IMG/VR virus record: IMGVR_UViG_3300044733_003647
Coordinates: 92,658-156,657 of that record
DNA: 64,000 nucleotides
Origin: a virus
Direction: 5' to 3' (one strand)
The notes beneath the pieces were generated by a model, which saw only the letters and a program-made list of their open reading frames with translations, had not been told where the DNA came from and made no database searches. This document shows, piece after piece, positions 32,488 to 37,717 of the stretch (positions are counted from its first letter, which is position 1; each line of letters opens with the position of its first letter). The position numbers were made by a program, and so were the translations under genes.

Positions 32488-32561
32488 GGGGGTATAACTT
32501 AGTGGTAAAGTATCCGGCTTTTAACCGGAAAACCAGAGTTCAATTCTCTGTGCCCCTACCA
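32488..32561 (+). tRNA. tRNA-Lys(TTT)
   Basis: Acceptor GGGGGTA/TGCCCCT with wobble pairs, loop CTTTTAA, T-loop TTCAATT, encoded CCA, shared with the next RNA element. Confidence 0.93.
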
Positions 32562-32670
32562 TATAAAAACACATTGTCATGCAGCACAGCCGAATCTGTG
32601 TGTAACTCCTAGGCGTAACCTATTGTGAGAAATAGGGGAGTGCAATTCTCATCAGTGTGTTTCTATATGG
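32559..32670 (+). ncRNA. Helix-closed RNA 3 (after tRNA-Lys), homolog of RNA 7
   Basis: A 112-nt element closed by an 18-position helix (32559-32576 with 32653-32670; one G-U and one mismatch) starting at the CCA of tRNA-Lys. Inside: CACAG/CTGTG hairpin, then ACTCC...GGAGT enclosing CCTATT/AATAGG. CCTAGGCG (32608-32615) and both helix arms are repeated in the element at 33500, so the two are copies of one RNA type. Confidence 0.6.
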
Positions 32671-32674
32671 TAAA

Positions 32675-32828
32675 TTATTTGTTGAAAGCCTGACAGAAAG
32701 TGCTTAACCAGCGGCCTAACTCTCAAGGTAATACCAACCCTTGCACTTATTGCTGTGGTGGCAATCGCTTCCAAGGGGACCACTTTATTACTAGGTCTTA
32801 AACAGTAGAGAGTGCTTTCAACAAATAA
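32675..32828 (+). ncRNA. Helix-closed RNA 4
   Basis: A 154-nt element closed by a perfect 15-bp inverted repeat (32675-32689 with 32814-32828). It contains AAGTGC/GCACTT around CAAGG/CCTTG, a GTGG/CCAC hairpin, and ACTCTC, which can pair with GAGAGT near the 3' end. Not anchored on a tRNA CCA. No ORF. Confidence 0.55.
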
Positions 32829-32900
32829 AAAGGGAGAATCGCCGCGAGGCGTATTCTTAAACGACCTGTAGAACTCCCAGGCGTCCCGTAGTTAGTTTTT
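32829..32900 (+). ncRNA. Short structured spacer (RNA 5) before tRNA-Tyr
   Basis: GGGAG pairs with CTCCC over a GAAT-CGCC/GGCG-ATTC hairpin. AACTCCCAGGCGT (32873-32885) nearly repeats AACTCCTAGGCGT of RNA 3. It could be a degraded or minimal member of the same RNA type, or a tRNA leader. Confidence 0.4.
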
Positions 32901-32993
32901 GGAGGTCTTGATGCTAAGGCGTGTGCATCACCGGACTGTAAATCCGGTCCCTCGTGGTAAACATTCGCGGTTCGACTCCGTGGACCTCCACCA
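32901..32993 (+). tRNA. tRNA-Tyr(GTA)
   Basis: Acceptor GGAGGTC/GACCTCC, loop CTGTAAA, class II variable arm, T-loop TTCGACT, encoded CCA. Confidence 0.94.
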
Positions 32994-33011
32994 ATTTAAT
33001 AGGAGAGTACT

Positions 33012-33215
33012 ATGTTAATTTCAGAAATATCAAATTATACCACTTGGGTGGGTGATATTAGAAAAACAATAGTAAGAGAAATTTTTAAATATGATGAGGG
33101 TAATGATGTAATAGTTGTAACAGTTCATGGTCAAGAATTTGCACAACTGTATAGTGAAAAAGGAAAAGAAGTTTCACAAGATAATAAAGGAACGAATATA
33201 GATATTCGTGCTTAA
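33012..33215 (+). CDS. Small hypothetical protein in the tRNA array
   Basis: A 67-residue protein behind tRNA-Tyr with a TAGGAGAG ribosome site. The sequence (TTWVGDIRKTIVREIFKYDEGNDVIVVTVHGQEFAQLY) is a compact alpha/beta pattern without a recognised family. The reading frame fills the gap between tRNA-Tyr and tRNA-Asp almost completely. Confidence 0.65.
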   Translation: MLISEISNYTTWVGDIRKTIVREIFKYDEGNDVIVVTVHGQEFAQLYSEKGKEVSQDNKGTNIDIRA

Positions 33216-33220
33216 GATTT

Positions 33221-33295
33221 GGTCTCAAAGTGTTCATGGACGCACGTATGCCTGTCACGCATAAAGAAGGGGATCGTTACCCCTTGGGACCGCCA
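33221..33295 (+). tRNA. tRNA-Asp(GTC) with aberrant T-loop
   Basis: Acceptor GGTCTCA/TGGGACC, D-stem GTGT/GCAC, anticodon stem TATGC/GCATA with loop CTGTCAC, T-stem AGGGG/CCCCT and encoded CCA. The T-loop is ATCGTTA instead of TTCGANT: the universal T54-A58 pair is replaced by A54 and T58, as in tRNA-Met at 34033. Confidence 0.82.
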
Positions 33296-33499
33296 GAACG
33301 TTCTGTCTAATCAACAGATAGTCTGACCCGGACGATGAGAAGTGGTGTGATATCCACGGGTGGTACACTTTAAACCGAAAGTGCGTTGGCAATACGATAA
33401 CGGTCCCTGTCGGGAAGCGGGTGGAAGGTATGCGTGATGGATATGAGAGACAACCAACTAAATCCTGATGTACTACAATTACCGCCGGGGGACGCAGAG
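33296..33499 (+). ncRNA. Structured non-coding region 6
   Basis: About 200 nt without a credible ORF between tRNA-Asp and RNA 7. It holds a TCTG/CAGA hairpin, AAGTG/CACTT (33340-33344 with 33366-33370) over GTGG/CCAC, and TCCC-TGTC-GGGA at 33404-33415. ACCGCC at its 3' end (33481-33486) can pair with GGCGGT at 33556-33561 inside RNA 7, a possible pseudoknot joining both. Group I intron core sequences were looked for and not seen. Confidence 0.4.
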
Positions 33500-33591
33500 C
33501 ATATTGAAACACATTCGCCTTCCCATGGTGGGAAGGTCCCGTAAAGCTGTCCTAGGCGGTGGGGTAGTTGCAAGAAGTGTGTTTCAATATG
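33500..33591 (+). ncRNA. Helix-closed RNA 7, homolog of RNA 3
   Basis: A 92-nt element with a helix of about 16 bp (33500-33515 with 33575-33591), an 8-bp CCTTCCCA/TGGGAAGG hairpin (33518-33536) and CCTAGGCG (33551-33558). Arms CATAT..AAACACATT and GTGTGTTT..ATATGG correspond to those of RNA 3, while the internal hairpin differs in sequence but not in position. Confidence 0.6.
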
Positions 33592-33726
33592 GTGTCTGCA
33601 AACTGCTCACTTGTTGAACCTATAATTTACTAGACGGGTGACTAGGATGGTTCGCAACCTTAAAGGTATGATCCGTACAGCGTTAACGGACAGTCTAGTA
33701 AGTCGGATATGAGCACCGACCACCAT
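33592..33726 (+). ncRNA. Helix-closed RNA 8 (before tRNA-Asn)
   Basis: TGCTCA (33604-33609) pairs with TGAGCA (33710-33715) and TTACTAGAC (33627-33635) with GTCTAGTAA (33693-33701). Inside are GGTT-CGC-AACC and TCCGT/ACGGA hairpins. An outer ATGGT/ACCAT pairing is possible. No ORF; it abuts tRNA-Asn. Confidence 0.5.
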
Positions 33727-33737
33727 TTTATTTTTAT

Positions 33738-33812
33738 TCCAGTGTAGCACAGCGGTAGTGCAGGTGACTGTTAATCACTTGGTCGTTGGTTCGATCCCAG
33801 CCACTGGAGCCA
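33738..33812 (+). tRNA. tRNA-Asn(GTT)
   Basis: Acceptor TCCAGTG/CACTGGA, loop CTGTTAA, T-loop TTCGATC, encoded CCA. Confidence 0.94.
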
Positions 33813-33819
33813 ATTTAAT

Positions 33820-33896
33820 CCGAGTATAGCGCAGTCTGGTAGCGCACCTGGTTTGGGACCAGGGGGTCGGGAGTTCGAACCTCTCTACTCGGACCA
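33820..33896 (+). tRNA. tRNA-Pro(TGG), second copy
   Basis: Acceptor CCGAGTA/TACTCGG, loop TTTGGGA with the canonical G37, T-loop TTCGAAC, encoded CCA. Confidence 0.94.
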
Positions 33897-33950
33897 ACAC
33901 TCGCCTTGACTTATGGCGTATAATAAGAAAAATAATAAGTCATCTTTTTT

Positions 33951-34026
33951 GGGCTGATAGTGATACTGGGGTACACGCTGGTTTTGCAATCCAGAGATAG
34001 GAGTTCGATCCTCCTTCGGTCCACCA
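33951..34026 (+). tRNA. tRNA-Ala(TGC)
   Basis: Acceptor GGGCTGA/TCGGTCC with wobble pairs, loop TTTGCAA, T-loop TTCGATC, encoded CCA. The last anticodon-stem pair is T/T. Confidence 0.88.
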
Positions 34027-34032
34027 ATTAAT

Positions 34033-34107
34033 GGTACTATGACGTAGACGGATGCGTACCGGTTTCATAAGCCGAGGAGATTGGATCGTTACCAATTAGT
34101 ACCACCA
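34033..34107 (+). tRNA. tRNA-Met(CAT) with aberrant T-loop
   Basis: Acceptor GGTACTA/TAGTACC, loop TTCATAA, T-stem ATTGG/CCAAT with the unusual loop ATCGTTA, encoded CCA. The same loop occurs in tRNA-Asp at 33221. Confidence 0.82.
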
Positions 34108-34110
34108 TAA

Positions 34111-34188
34111 CCGCCCGTAACTCAGTGGACTTAGAGTGCTTGGCTACGAACTAAGAAGTCGGGAGTTCGAATCTCTCCGGGCGGTCCA
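34111..34188 (+). tRNA. tRNA-Arg(ACG)
   Basis: Acceptor CCGCCCG/CGGGCGG, loop CTACGAA, T-loop TTCGAAT, encoded CCA. A34 would need host TadA to become inosine. Confidence 0.94.
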
Positions 34189-34192
34189 TTTT

Positions 34193-34267
34193 ACCCTTGT
34201 AGCTCAGAGGAAGAGCACCGTCTTGATAAGGCGTAGGTCGACATTTCGAAATTGTCCAAGGGTACCA
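34193..34267 (+). tRNA. tRNA-Ile(GAT)
   Basis: Acceptor ACCCTTG/CAAGGGT, loop TTGATAA, T-loop TTCGAAA, encoded CCA. Anticodon and T stems each have one mismatch. Confidence 0.9.
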
Positions 34268-34270
34268 AAT

Positions 34271-34344
34271 ATCTCGCTGGTGTAATGGCAGCATCACAGT
34301 CTCCAAAACTGTTGGTCGGGGTTCGAGTCCCTGGCGGGATGCCA
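34271..34344 (+). tRNA. tRNA-Trp(CCA)
   Basis: Acceptor ATCTCGC/GCGGGAT, loop CTCCAAA, T-loop TTCGAGT, encoded CCA. Confidence 0.93.
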
Positions 34345-34370
34345 TAAGTAAAATAAGAAAGGTGATTGAT

Positions 34371-34859
34371 ATGAAAAATTTCAATTTGCAAGAAGTAAAA
34401 GAATTTGTCTTGAATCAAGGACCCGATACGAAAGTTTATTTGGGTGCAGACTCAGAACGTATTCGTGTTAATGGTGTTTGGTATGCAGATTATGCTCTTG
34501 CAGTTGTAGTTCATATCGATGGTCGCCATGGTTGTAAAATCTTTGGTTATGTTGAGAGAGAACTGGATTACGATCATAAGAAAAGTAAACCAGCAATGCG
34601 TCTGATGACTGAAGTTTATAAAGTGTCTGAATTGTTCCAAAGTTTGGCTGATGTGTTGGAAGACCGTCATGTTGAAGTTCACTTAGACCTTAATAAGTCT
34701 GATGAATACGGAAGTTCATGCGTTGTACAACAAGCAATTGGTTATATCAAAGGTACATGTAACATGACACCTATGGTTAAACCAGATGCACCAGCTGCTT
34801 CGTTCTGTGCAGACCGATTAAAACGGATTCTTACAGAACAAGTAACTGTAACATGTTAA
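34371..34859 (+). CDS. RNase H-like protein, YkuK/DUF458 type
   Basis: A 162-residue protein; ATG 34371 follows GAAAGG. VYLGADSERIRVNGVWYADYALAVVVHIDGRHGCKIFGYVERE matches the first RNase H-like strands with a catalytic-type Asp (GADS), MRLMTEVYKVSELFQSLAD is the central helix, and VEVHLDLNKSDEYGSS..VQQAIGYIKGTCN..PMVKPDAPAASFCAD the second acidic site. YkuK-like proteins are predicted nucleases of unknown substrate. Its position between tRNA genes suggests action on RNA, but this is inference. Confidence 0.72.
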   Translation: MKNFNLQEVKEFVLNQGPDTKVYLGADSERIRVNGVWYADYALAVVVHIDGRHGCKIFGYVERELDYDHKKSKPAMRLMTEVYKVSELFQSLADVLEDRHVEVHLDLNKSDEYGSSCVVQQAIGYIKGTCNMTPMVKPDAPAASFCADRLKRILTEQVTVTC

Positions 34860-34866
34860 TGACGAT

Positions 34867-34942
34867 GGAGTTATTAGTGTAGTGGACTGCACACCTTGCT
34901 GTGACCGAGGTAGTATGAGTTCGATCCTCATATAACTCCCCA
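34867..34942 (+). tRNA. tRNA-His(GTG)
   Basis: Loop CTGTGAC, acceptor GAGTTAT/ATAACTC, with the His-specific extra G(-1) at 34867 opposite C73, encoded CCA. Confidence 0.93.
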
Positions 34943-34948
34943 AATTAT

Positions 34949-35023
34949 GCCTTGTTAACTCAGCGGTAGAGTGTCTCCCTTACAAGGAGAAGGTCGGCGG
35001 TTCGATCCCGTCACAAGGTACCA
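34949..35023 (+). tRNA. tRNA-Val(TAC)
   Basis: Acceptor GCCTTGT/ACAAGGT, loop CTTACAA, T-loop TTCGATC, encoded CCA. Confidence 0.94.
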
Positions 35024-35026
35024 ATT

Positions 35027-35102
35027 GCTGCTTTAGCTGATGTGGTCATAGCGGCGGCCTGAAGAGCCGTTGAAGTTGGTTCGATTCCAACAGGCAGCGC
35101 CA
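35027..35102 (+). tRNA. tRNA-Phe(GAA)
   Basis: Acceptor GCTGCTT/AGGCAGC, loop CTGAAGA, T-loop TTCGATT, encoded CCA. Confidence 0.94.
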
Positions 35103-35103
35103 A

Positions 35104-35177
35104 GCTCTCATAGTATAATGGTATTACATACCCTTGGTAAGGGTAAAACACAAGTTCAATTCTTGTTGGGAGCACCA
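35104..35177 (+). tRNA. tRNA-Thr(GGT)
   Basis: Acceptor GCTCTCA/TGGGAGC, loop TTGGTAA, T-loop TTCAATT, encoded CCA. Confidence 0.93.
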
Positions 35178-35320
35178 ATGTTGGGAATAACCAACGGTTT
35201 GAATTCAGCTTTCGCTTGATTAATTATTGGATGTGGTGTAAAATACCTACTTGTTGTAAGATAAATGCAGTGATGCACATTAGCTGAGATTTTTATAGGT
35301 TCATTCATAAAAGTATATAT
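35178..35320 (+). other. Non-coding spacer with weak structure
   Basis: GTTGG/CCAAC forms a hairpin just after tRNA-Thr, TCAGCT pairs with AGCTGA across the middle, and CACCA of the tRNA tail can pair with TGGTG near 35240. It may be another, weaker member of the helix-closed RNAs. No ORF or promoter seen. Confidence 0.35.
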
Positions 35321-35396
35321 GCCCCGGTGACGGAATCGGTATACGTGTTGGTCTTAGAAACCAAATTTTGGGAGTTCAAATCTCCCCTGGGGCACC
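35321..35396 (+). tRNA. tRNA-Leu(TAG) without long variable arm
   Basis: Acceptor GCCCCGG/CTGGGGC, Leu-like D-arm, loop CTTAGAA, T-loop TTCAAAT, encoded CCA. The variable region is only about 5 bases (ATTTT), whereas bacterial tRNA-Leu is class II; the other two tRNA-Leu of this array keep the long arm. Confidence 0.88.
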
Positions 35397-35403
35397 AAAA
35401 TTT

Positions 35404-35478
35404 CTGGCGTTCGTATAATGGATAATACAGGGGTCTTCTAAGCCCTTAATAGGAGTTCGATTCTCTTACGCCGGGCCA
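35404..35478 (+). tRNA. tRNA-Arg(TCT)
   Basis: Acceptor CTGGCGT/ACGCCGG, loop CTTCTAA, T-loop TTCGATT, encoded CCA. Confidence 0.93.
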
Positions 35479-35493
35479 AGATAAGGAGTTAAA

Positions 35494-36081
35494 ATGCCAG
35501 CAGTTTTCTTAGTGAGTGATACACATTTTGGCCATGCTGGAGTGTGTAGGTTTATGCGCGCTGATGGTGTGACTAAACTTCGACCATGGGATAATCCTGA
35601 AGAAATGGATGAAGAAATGGTGAAACGTTGGAACGAAACAGTTCGGCGAAATGATAAAGTATATCATCTTGGTGATGTTGTTATCAATCGCAAGTCACTT
35701 AATATTATGCGCCGATTAAACGGTGATAAAGTATTAATTCGTGGTAACCATGACATTTTTAAACTTGAAGATTACACAAAATATTTTAGAGACATTCGTG
35801 GTTATCATGTGATGAACGGAATGATTCTGTCTCATATTCCGGTACATGAAGAAAGTCTAGGTCGTTTTGGTGTTAATATTCATGGTCATTTACATGCCAA
35901 TCGTGTGCTTCGTACAGTGAAAACTTTCACTGTGGAAGAACCTGTGATTGATTCACGTTACCATTGTGTTTGTGTTGAACAAACTGATTTTAGACCTATT
36001 CTTTTTGAAGACGTTATGAAGAAAATAAAAGAAGAAGGTGGTGAAATTGGTTTTCGCAATGGTAATGGTCCAACTATGTGA
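35494..36081 (+). CDS. Calcineurin-like metallophosphoesterase
   Basis: A 195-residue phosphoesterase with VSDTHFGH (residues 7-14), HLGDVV near 58, IRGNHD near 82, LSHIPV near 112 and IHGHLHA near 128, the full metal-binding set. This short type (DHH-independent, often annotated as a phage phosphoesterase) may act on cyclic or ADP-linked phosphates or on nucleic acid ends. It lies within the tRNA array; an AAGGAG site precedes it and tRNA-Leu(CAA) follows within 2 bases. Confidence 0.85.
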   Translation: MPAVFLVSDTHFGHAGVCRFMRADGVTKLRPWDNPEEMDEEMVKRWNETVRRNDKVYHLGDVVINRKSLNIMRRLNGDKVLIRGNHDIFKLEDYTKYFRDIRGYHVMNGMILSHIPVHEESLGRFGVNIHGHLHANRVLRTVKTFTVEEPVIDSRYHCVCVEQTDFRPILFEDVMKKIKEEGGEIGFRNGNGPTM

Positions 36082-36082
36082 T

Positions 36083-36167
36083 GCGAGTGTGGCGGAATTG
36101 GTAGACGCAGCAGACTCAAAATCTGCCGCCGCAAGGCGTGTCGGTTCGATTCCGACCATTCGTACCA
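36083..36167 (+). tRNA. tRNA-Leu(CAA)
   Basis: Acceptor GCGAGTG/CATTCGT with wobble pairs, loop CTCAAAA, class II variable arm, encoded CCA. Confidence 0.93.
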
Positions 36168-36177
36168 AAAGTAGTTG

Positions 36178-36206
36178 TTGACAATACAAAAAAAGGCCTA
36201 TATAAT
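36178..36206 (+). promoter_or_regulatory. Sigma-70 promoter of the third tRNA group
   Basis: TTGACA (36178-36183), 17-base spacer, TATAAT (36201-36206), 22 bases before tRNA-Gly. No boxA-like sequence follows here. Confidence 0.83.
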
Positions 36207-36228
36207 AACTCTATAAATTTAAATTGAT

Positions 36229-36303
36229 GCGGGTATGGTGCTAGTGGTAACACAAGACCTTGCCAAGGTTTAGTTGTGAGTTCGATTCTCACTACCCGCT
36301 CCA
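36229..36303 (+). tRNA. tRNA-Gly(GCC)
   Basis: Acceptor GCGGGTA/TACCCGC, loop TTGCCAA, T-loop TTCGATT, encoded CCA. Confidence 0.94.
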
Positions 36304-36310
36304 AGATTTT

Positions 36311-36384
36311 GCCCTATTAGTATAATGGTATTACACCGGTTTTGTAATCCGGGTACGGGAGTTCGATTCTCTCATGGGGCACCA
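36311..36384 (+). tRNA. tRNA-Thr(TGT)
   Basis: Acceptor GCCCTAT/ATGGGGC, loop TTTGTAA, T-loop TTCGATT, encoded CCA. Confidence 0.92.
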
Positions 36385-36392
36385 AGTTAGTT

Positions 36393-36466
36393 GCGGGATT
36401 CGTATAATGGTAATACCTTAGCCTTCCAAGCTAAAGCCAGGAGTTCGATTCTCCTATCCCGCTCCA
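36393..36466 (+). tRNA. tRNA-Gly(TCC)
   Basis: Acceptor GCGGGAT/ATCCCGC, loop CTTCCAA, T-loop TTCGATT, encoded CCA. Confidence 0.94.
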
Positions 36467-36473
36467 GTTTTAT

Positions 36474-36540
36474 GCGGTGTGTAATAATACGACATGGAGT
36501 ACCCCTTCATGTTAGCTGTGTGAATCAGTACACCGCTCCA
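36474..36540 (+). tRNA. Truncated tRNA-like element
   Basis: Only 67 nt, yet with a perfect 7-bp acceptor GCGGTGT/ACACCGC, discriminator T and encoded CCA. The D-arm is reduced to GTA-ATAA-TAC, the anticodon stem is long (ACATGGA/TTCATGT, loop GTACCCC), and the T-arm has a 4-bp stem with loop TGTGAAT. It is either a decaying tRNA or a functional non-canonical RNA. Confidence 0.5.
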
Positions 36541-36554
36541 TTTTTGAGGACATT

Positions 36555-36800
36555 ATGAATATCAAACCACTGAAAAATAAAGTTGTTGTTGAACGTGTGG
36601 AGAATGTAAAAACTACGGCTTCCGGAATTATTCTAAGGTCCTCACCGGAACCAGACAAAGCAAAAGTTTTAGCTGTTGGTCCAGATGCTGAAGATGTATC
36701 TGTTGGTGATGTTGTACTGCTTGATTGGAATGCAGCCGTACCAATCGACAATAAATATGTTGTATCAACAACAAGTATTGTTTTAATCTACGGAGATTAA
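36555..36800 (+). CDS. GroES-like co-chaperonin
   Basis: An 81-residue protein of the GroES/gp31 fold: IKPLKNKVVVERVE start, mobile loop with TASGIILR (about residues 22-29) that binds GroEL, then DKAKVLAVGP and VSVGDVVLLD. It is shorter than host GroES (about 95 aa) and T4 gp31 (111 aa). A phage co-chaperonin would direct GroEL to fold phage proteins such as gp23. It is preceded by GAGGA. Confidence 0.88.
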   Translation: MNIKPLKNKVVVERVENVKTTASGIILRSSPEPDKAKVLAVGPDAEDVSVGDVVLLDWNAAVPIDNKYVVSTTSIVLIYGD

Positions 36801-36801
36801 T

Positions 36802-36984
36802 ATGTCTGACGGCGGCAAAGGATCAAGCCCAAGACCATACAGTGTTGACCAAAAAACTTTTTCAGAAAATTGGAATAATATTTTCAAGAAAAAAGATCCA
36901 AAAGAAATCGATGATGCAATCGCTGAAGATGAAGAGTTCAAGCGAATTGCATCATTGAATAACCTAAAACAAAAACATAAATAA
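36802..36984 (+). CDS. Small conserved phage protein
   Basis: A 60-residue hydrophilic protein beginning MSDGGKGSSPRPYSVDQKTFSENWNNIFKK, a start seen in short proteins of many unrelated phages. It ends in a charged helix. Function unknown. It directly follows GroES (1-base gap), and its stop overlaps ATAAATA at 36977-36983. Confidence 0.7.
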   Translation: MSDGGKGSSPRPYSVDQKTFSENWNNIFKKKDPKEIDDAIAEDEEFKRIASLNNLKQKHK

Positions 36985-36987
36985 TTT

Positions 36988-37060
36988 GGCGGGTTGGTGA
37001 AACAGTATCACAGTGGGCTCATAATCCTCAGTTCCGGTGCAACTCCGTGACCCGCAACCA
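36988..37060 (+). tRNA. Initiator-like tRNA-fMet(CAT), divergent
   Basis: Acceptor GGCGGGT/ACCCGCA with an unpaired 1-72 position (G/A), anticodon region GGGCTCATAATCC and the initiator-like end GCAACCA. T-stem has one mismatch and the loop is TGCAACT instead of TTCAAAT. It ends the tRNA region, facing the minus-strand genes. Confidence 0.72.
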
Positions 37061-37062
37061 CT

Positions 37063-37716
37063 TTATTTGTTATTCAATGGATTGTCCAGTGCTTTCTGGA
37101 TTTTTGTATCCACTTCCTTCTTTAGAGTTTCAACCCTTCCGTTGACTTCTCTTTTCATCACATCAACATCTCTAGCAATTTCTTTCTTTGTTGTATCAAC
37201 TTCTTTAGAAATTTCACGGCGTGCATCCGCCACTTCTTTACGTATTGATGCAACTTCACCTCTTGCTTTTTCTAAATCTTCACGAATATCTTTTCGTGCC
37301 TGACGCATTTCTGCCTCAGTTTCTCTTTGTGCTTGCTTGACACCACGTTCAATTTGTTCTGTCACTGATTCGTTTCTACGAATATCATTCTTCAGATCAT
37401 TCTTAATGTCTCTAGTGTAGTCTGAAGTTTTGGCACTGTTTTCTTCAATAACTGCAAGCCTCTTATCGAATTCGGATAAATCTGGTGCAATGTATTCAGC
37501 AATTTTCTTTTTCATCCCTTGATAGTCTTTATAGACTTCAAATGCACCATAGAGACCACCAAGTGTGGATGATACGATAGTGAATGCTACCATTAATTTT
37601 GCTGGAGTGAATTCGTAACCGCCGATGCTAATTACGGTATCTTTGCTTGCATACTTCTTTACTGCTGCTTCAGCATCATCAATTTTTTTGTTAACGTTTT
37701 TAATTTCTTCCGTCAT
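37063..37716 (-). CDS. Membrane-anchored coiled-coil protein
   Basis: A 217-residue protein with one hydrophobic span near residues 38-62 (LMVAFTIVSSTLGGLYGAF) and a long charged coiled coil (about 85-210) rich in Arg/Glu/Lys/Asp with recurrent KKEV/RREI units. It is the last gene of a three-gene minus-strand set whose other products carry signal peptides, so it may anchor or organise them at the cell membrane. No known family recognised. Confidence 0.75.
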   Translation of the reverse strand: MTEEIKNVNKKIDDAEAAVKKYASKDTVISIGGYEFTPAKLMVAFTIVSSTLGGLYGAFEVYKDYQGMKKKIAEYIAPDLSEFDKRLAVIEENSAKTSDYTRDIKNDLKNDIRRNESVTEQIERGVKQAQRETEAEMRQARKDIREDLEKARGEVASIRKEVADARREISKEVDTTKKEIARDVDVMKREVNGRVETLKKEVDTKIQKALDNPLNNK

Positions 37717-37717
37717 T

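Noticed and set aside
33296-33726. Group I intron in the tRNA region
   Set aside because: Structure is evident, but P/Q/R/S core sequences were not found and no interrupted tRNA or homing gene is adjacent.
33906-33924. TTGACT...TATAAT as a promoter before tRNA-Ala
   Set aside because: The spacer is only 7 bases, too short for a sigma-70 promoter.
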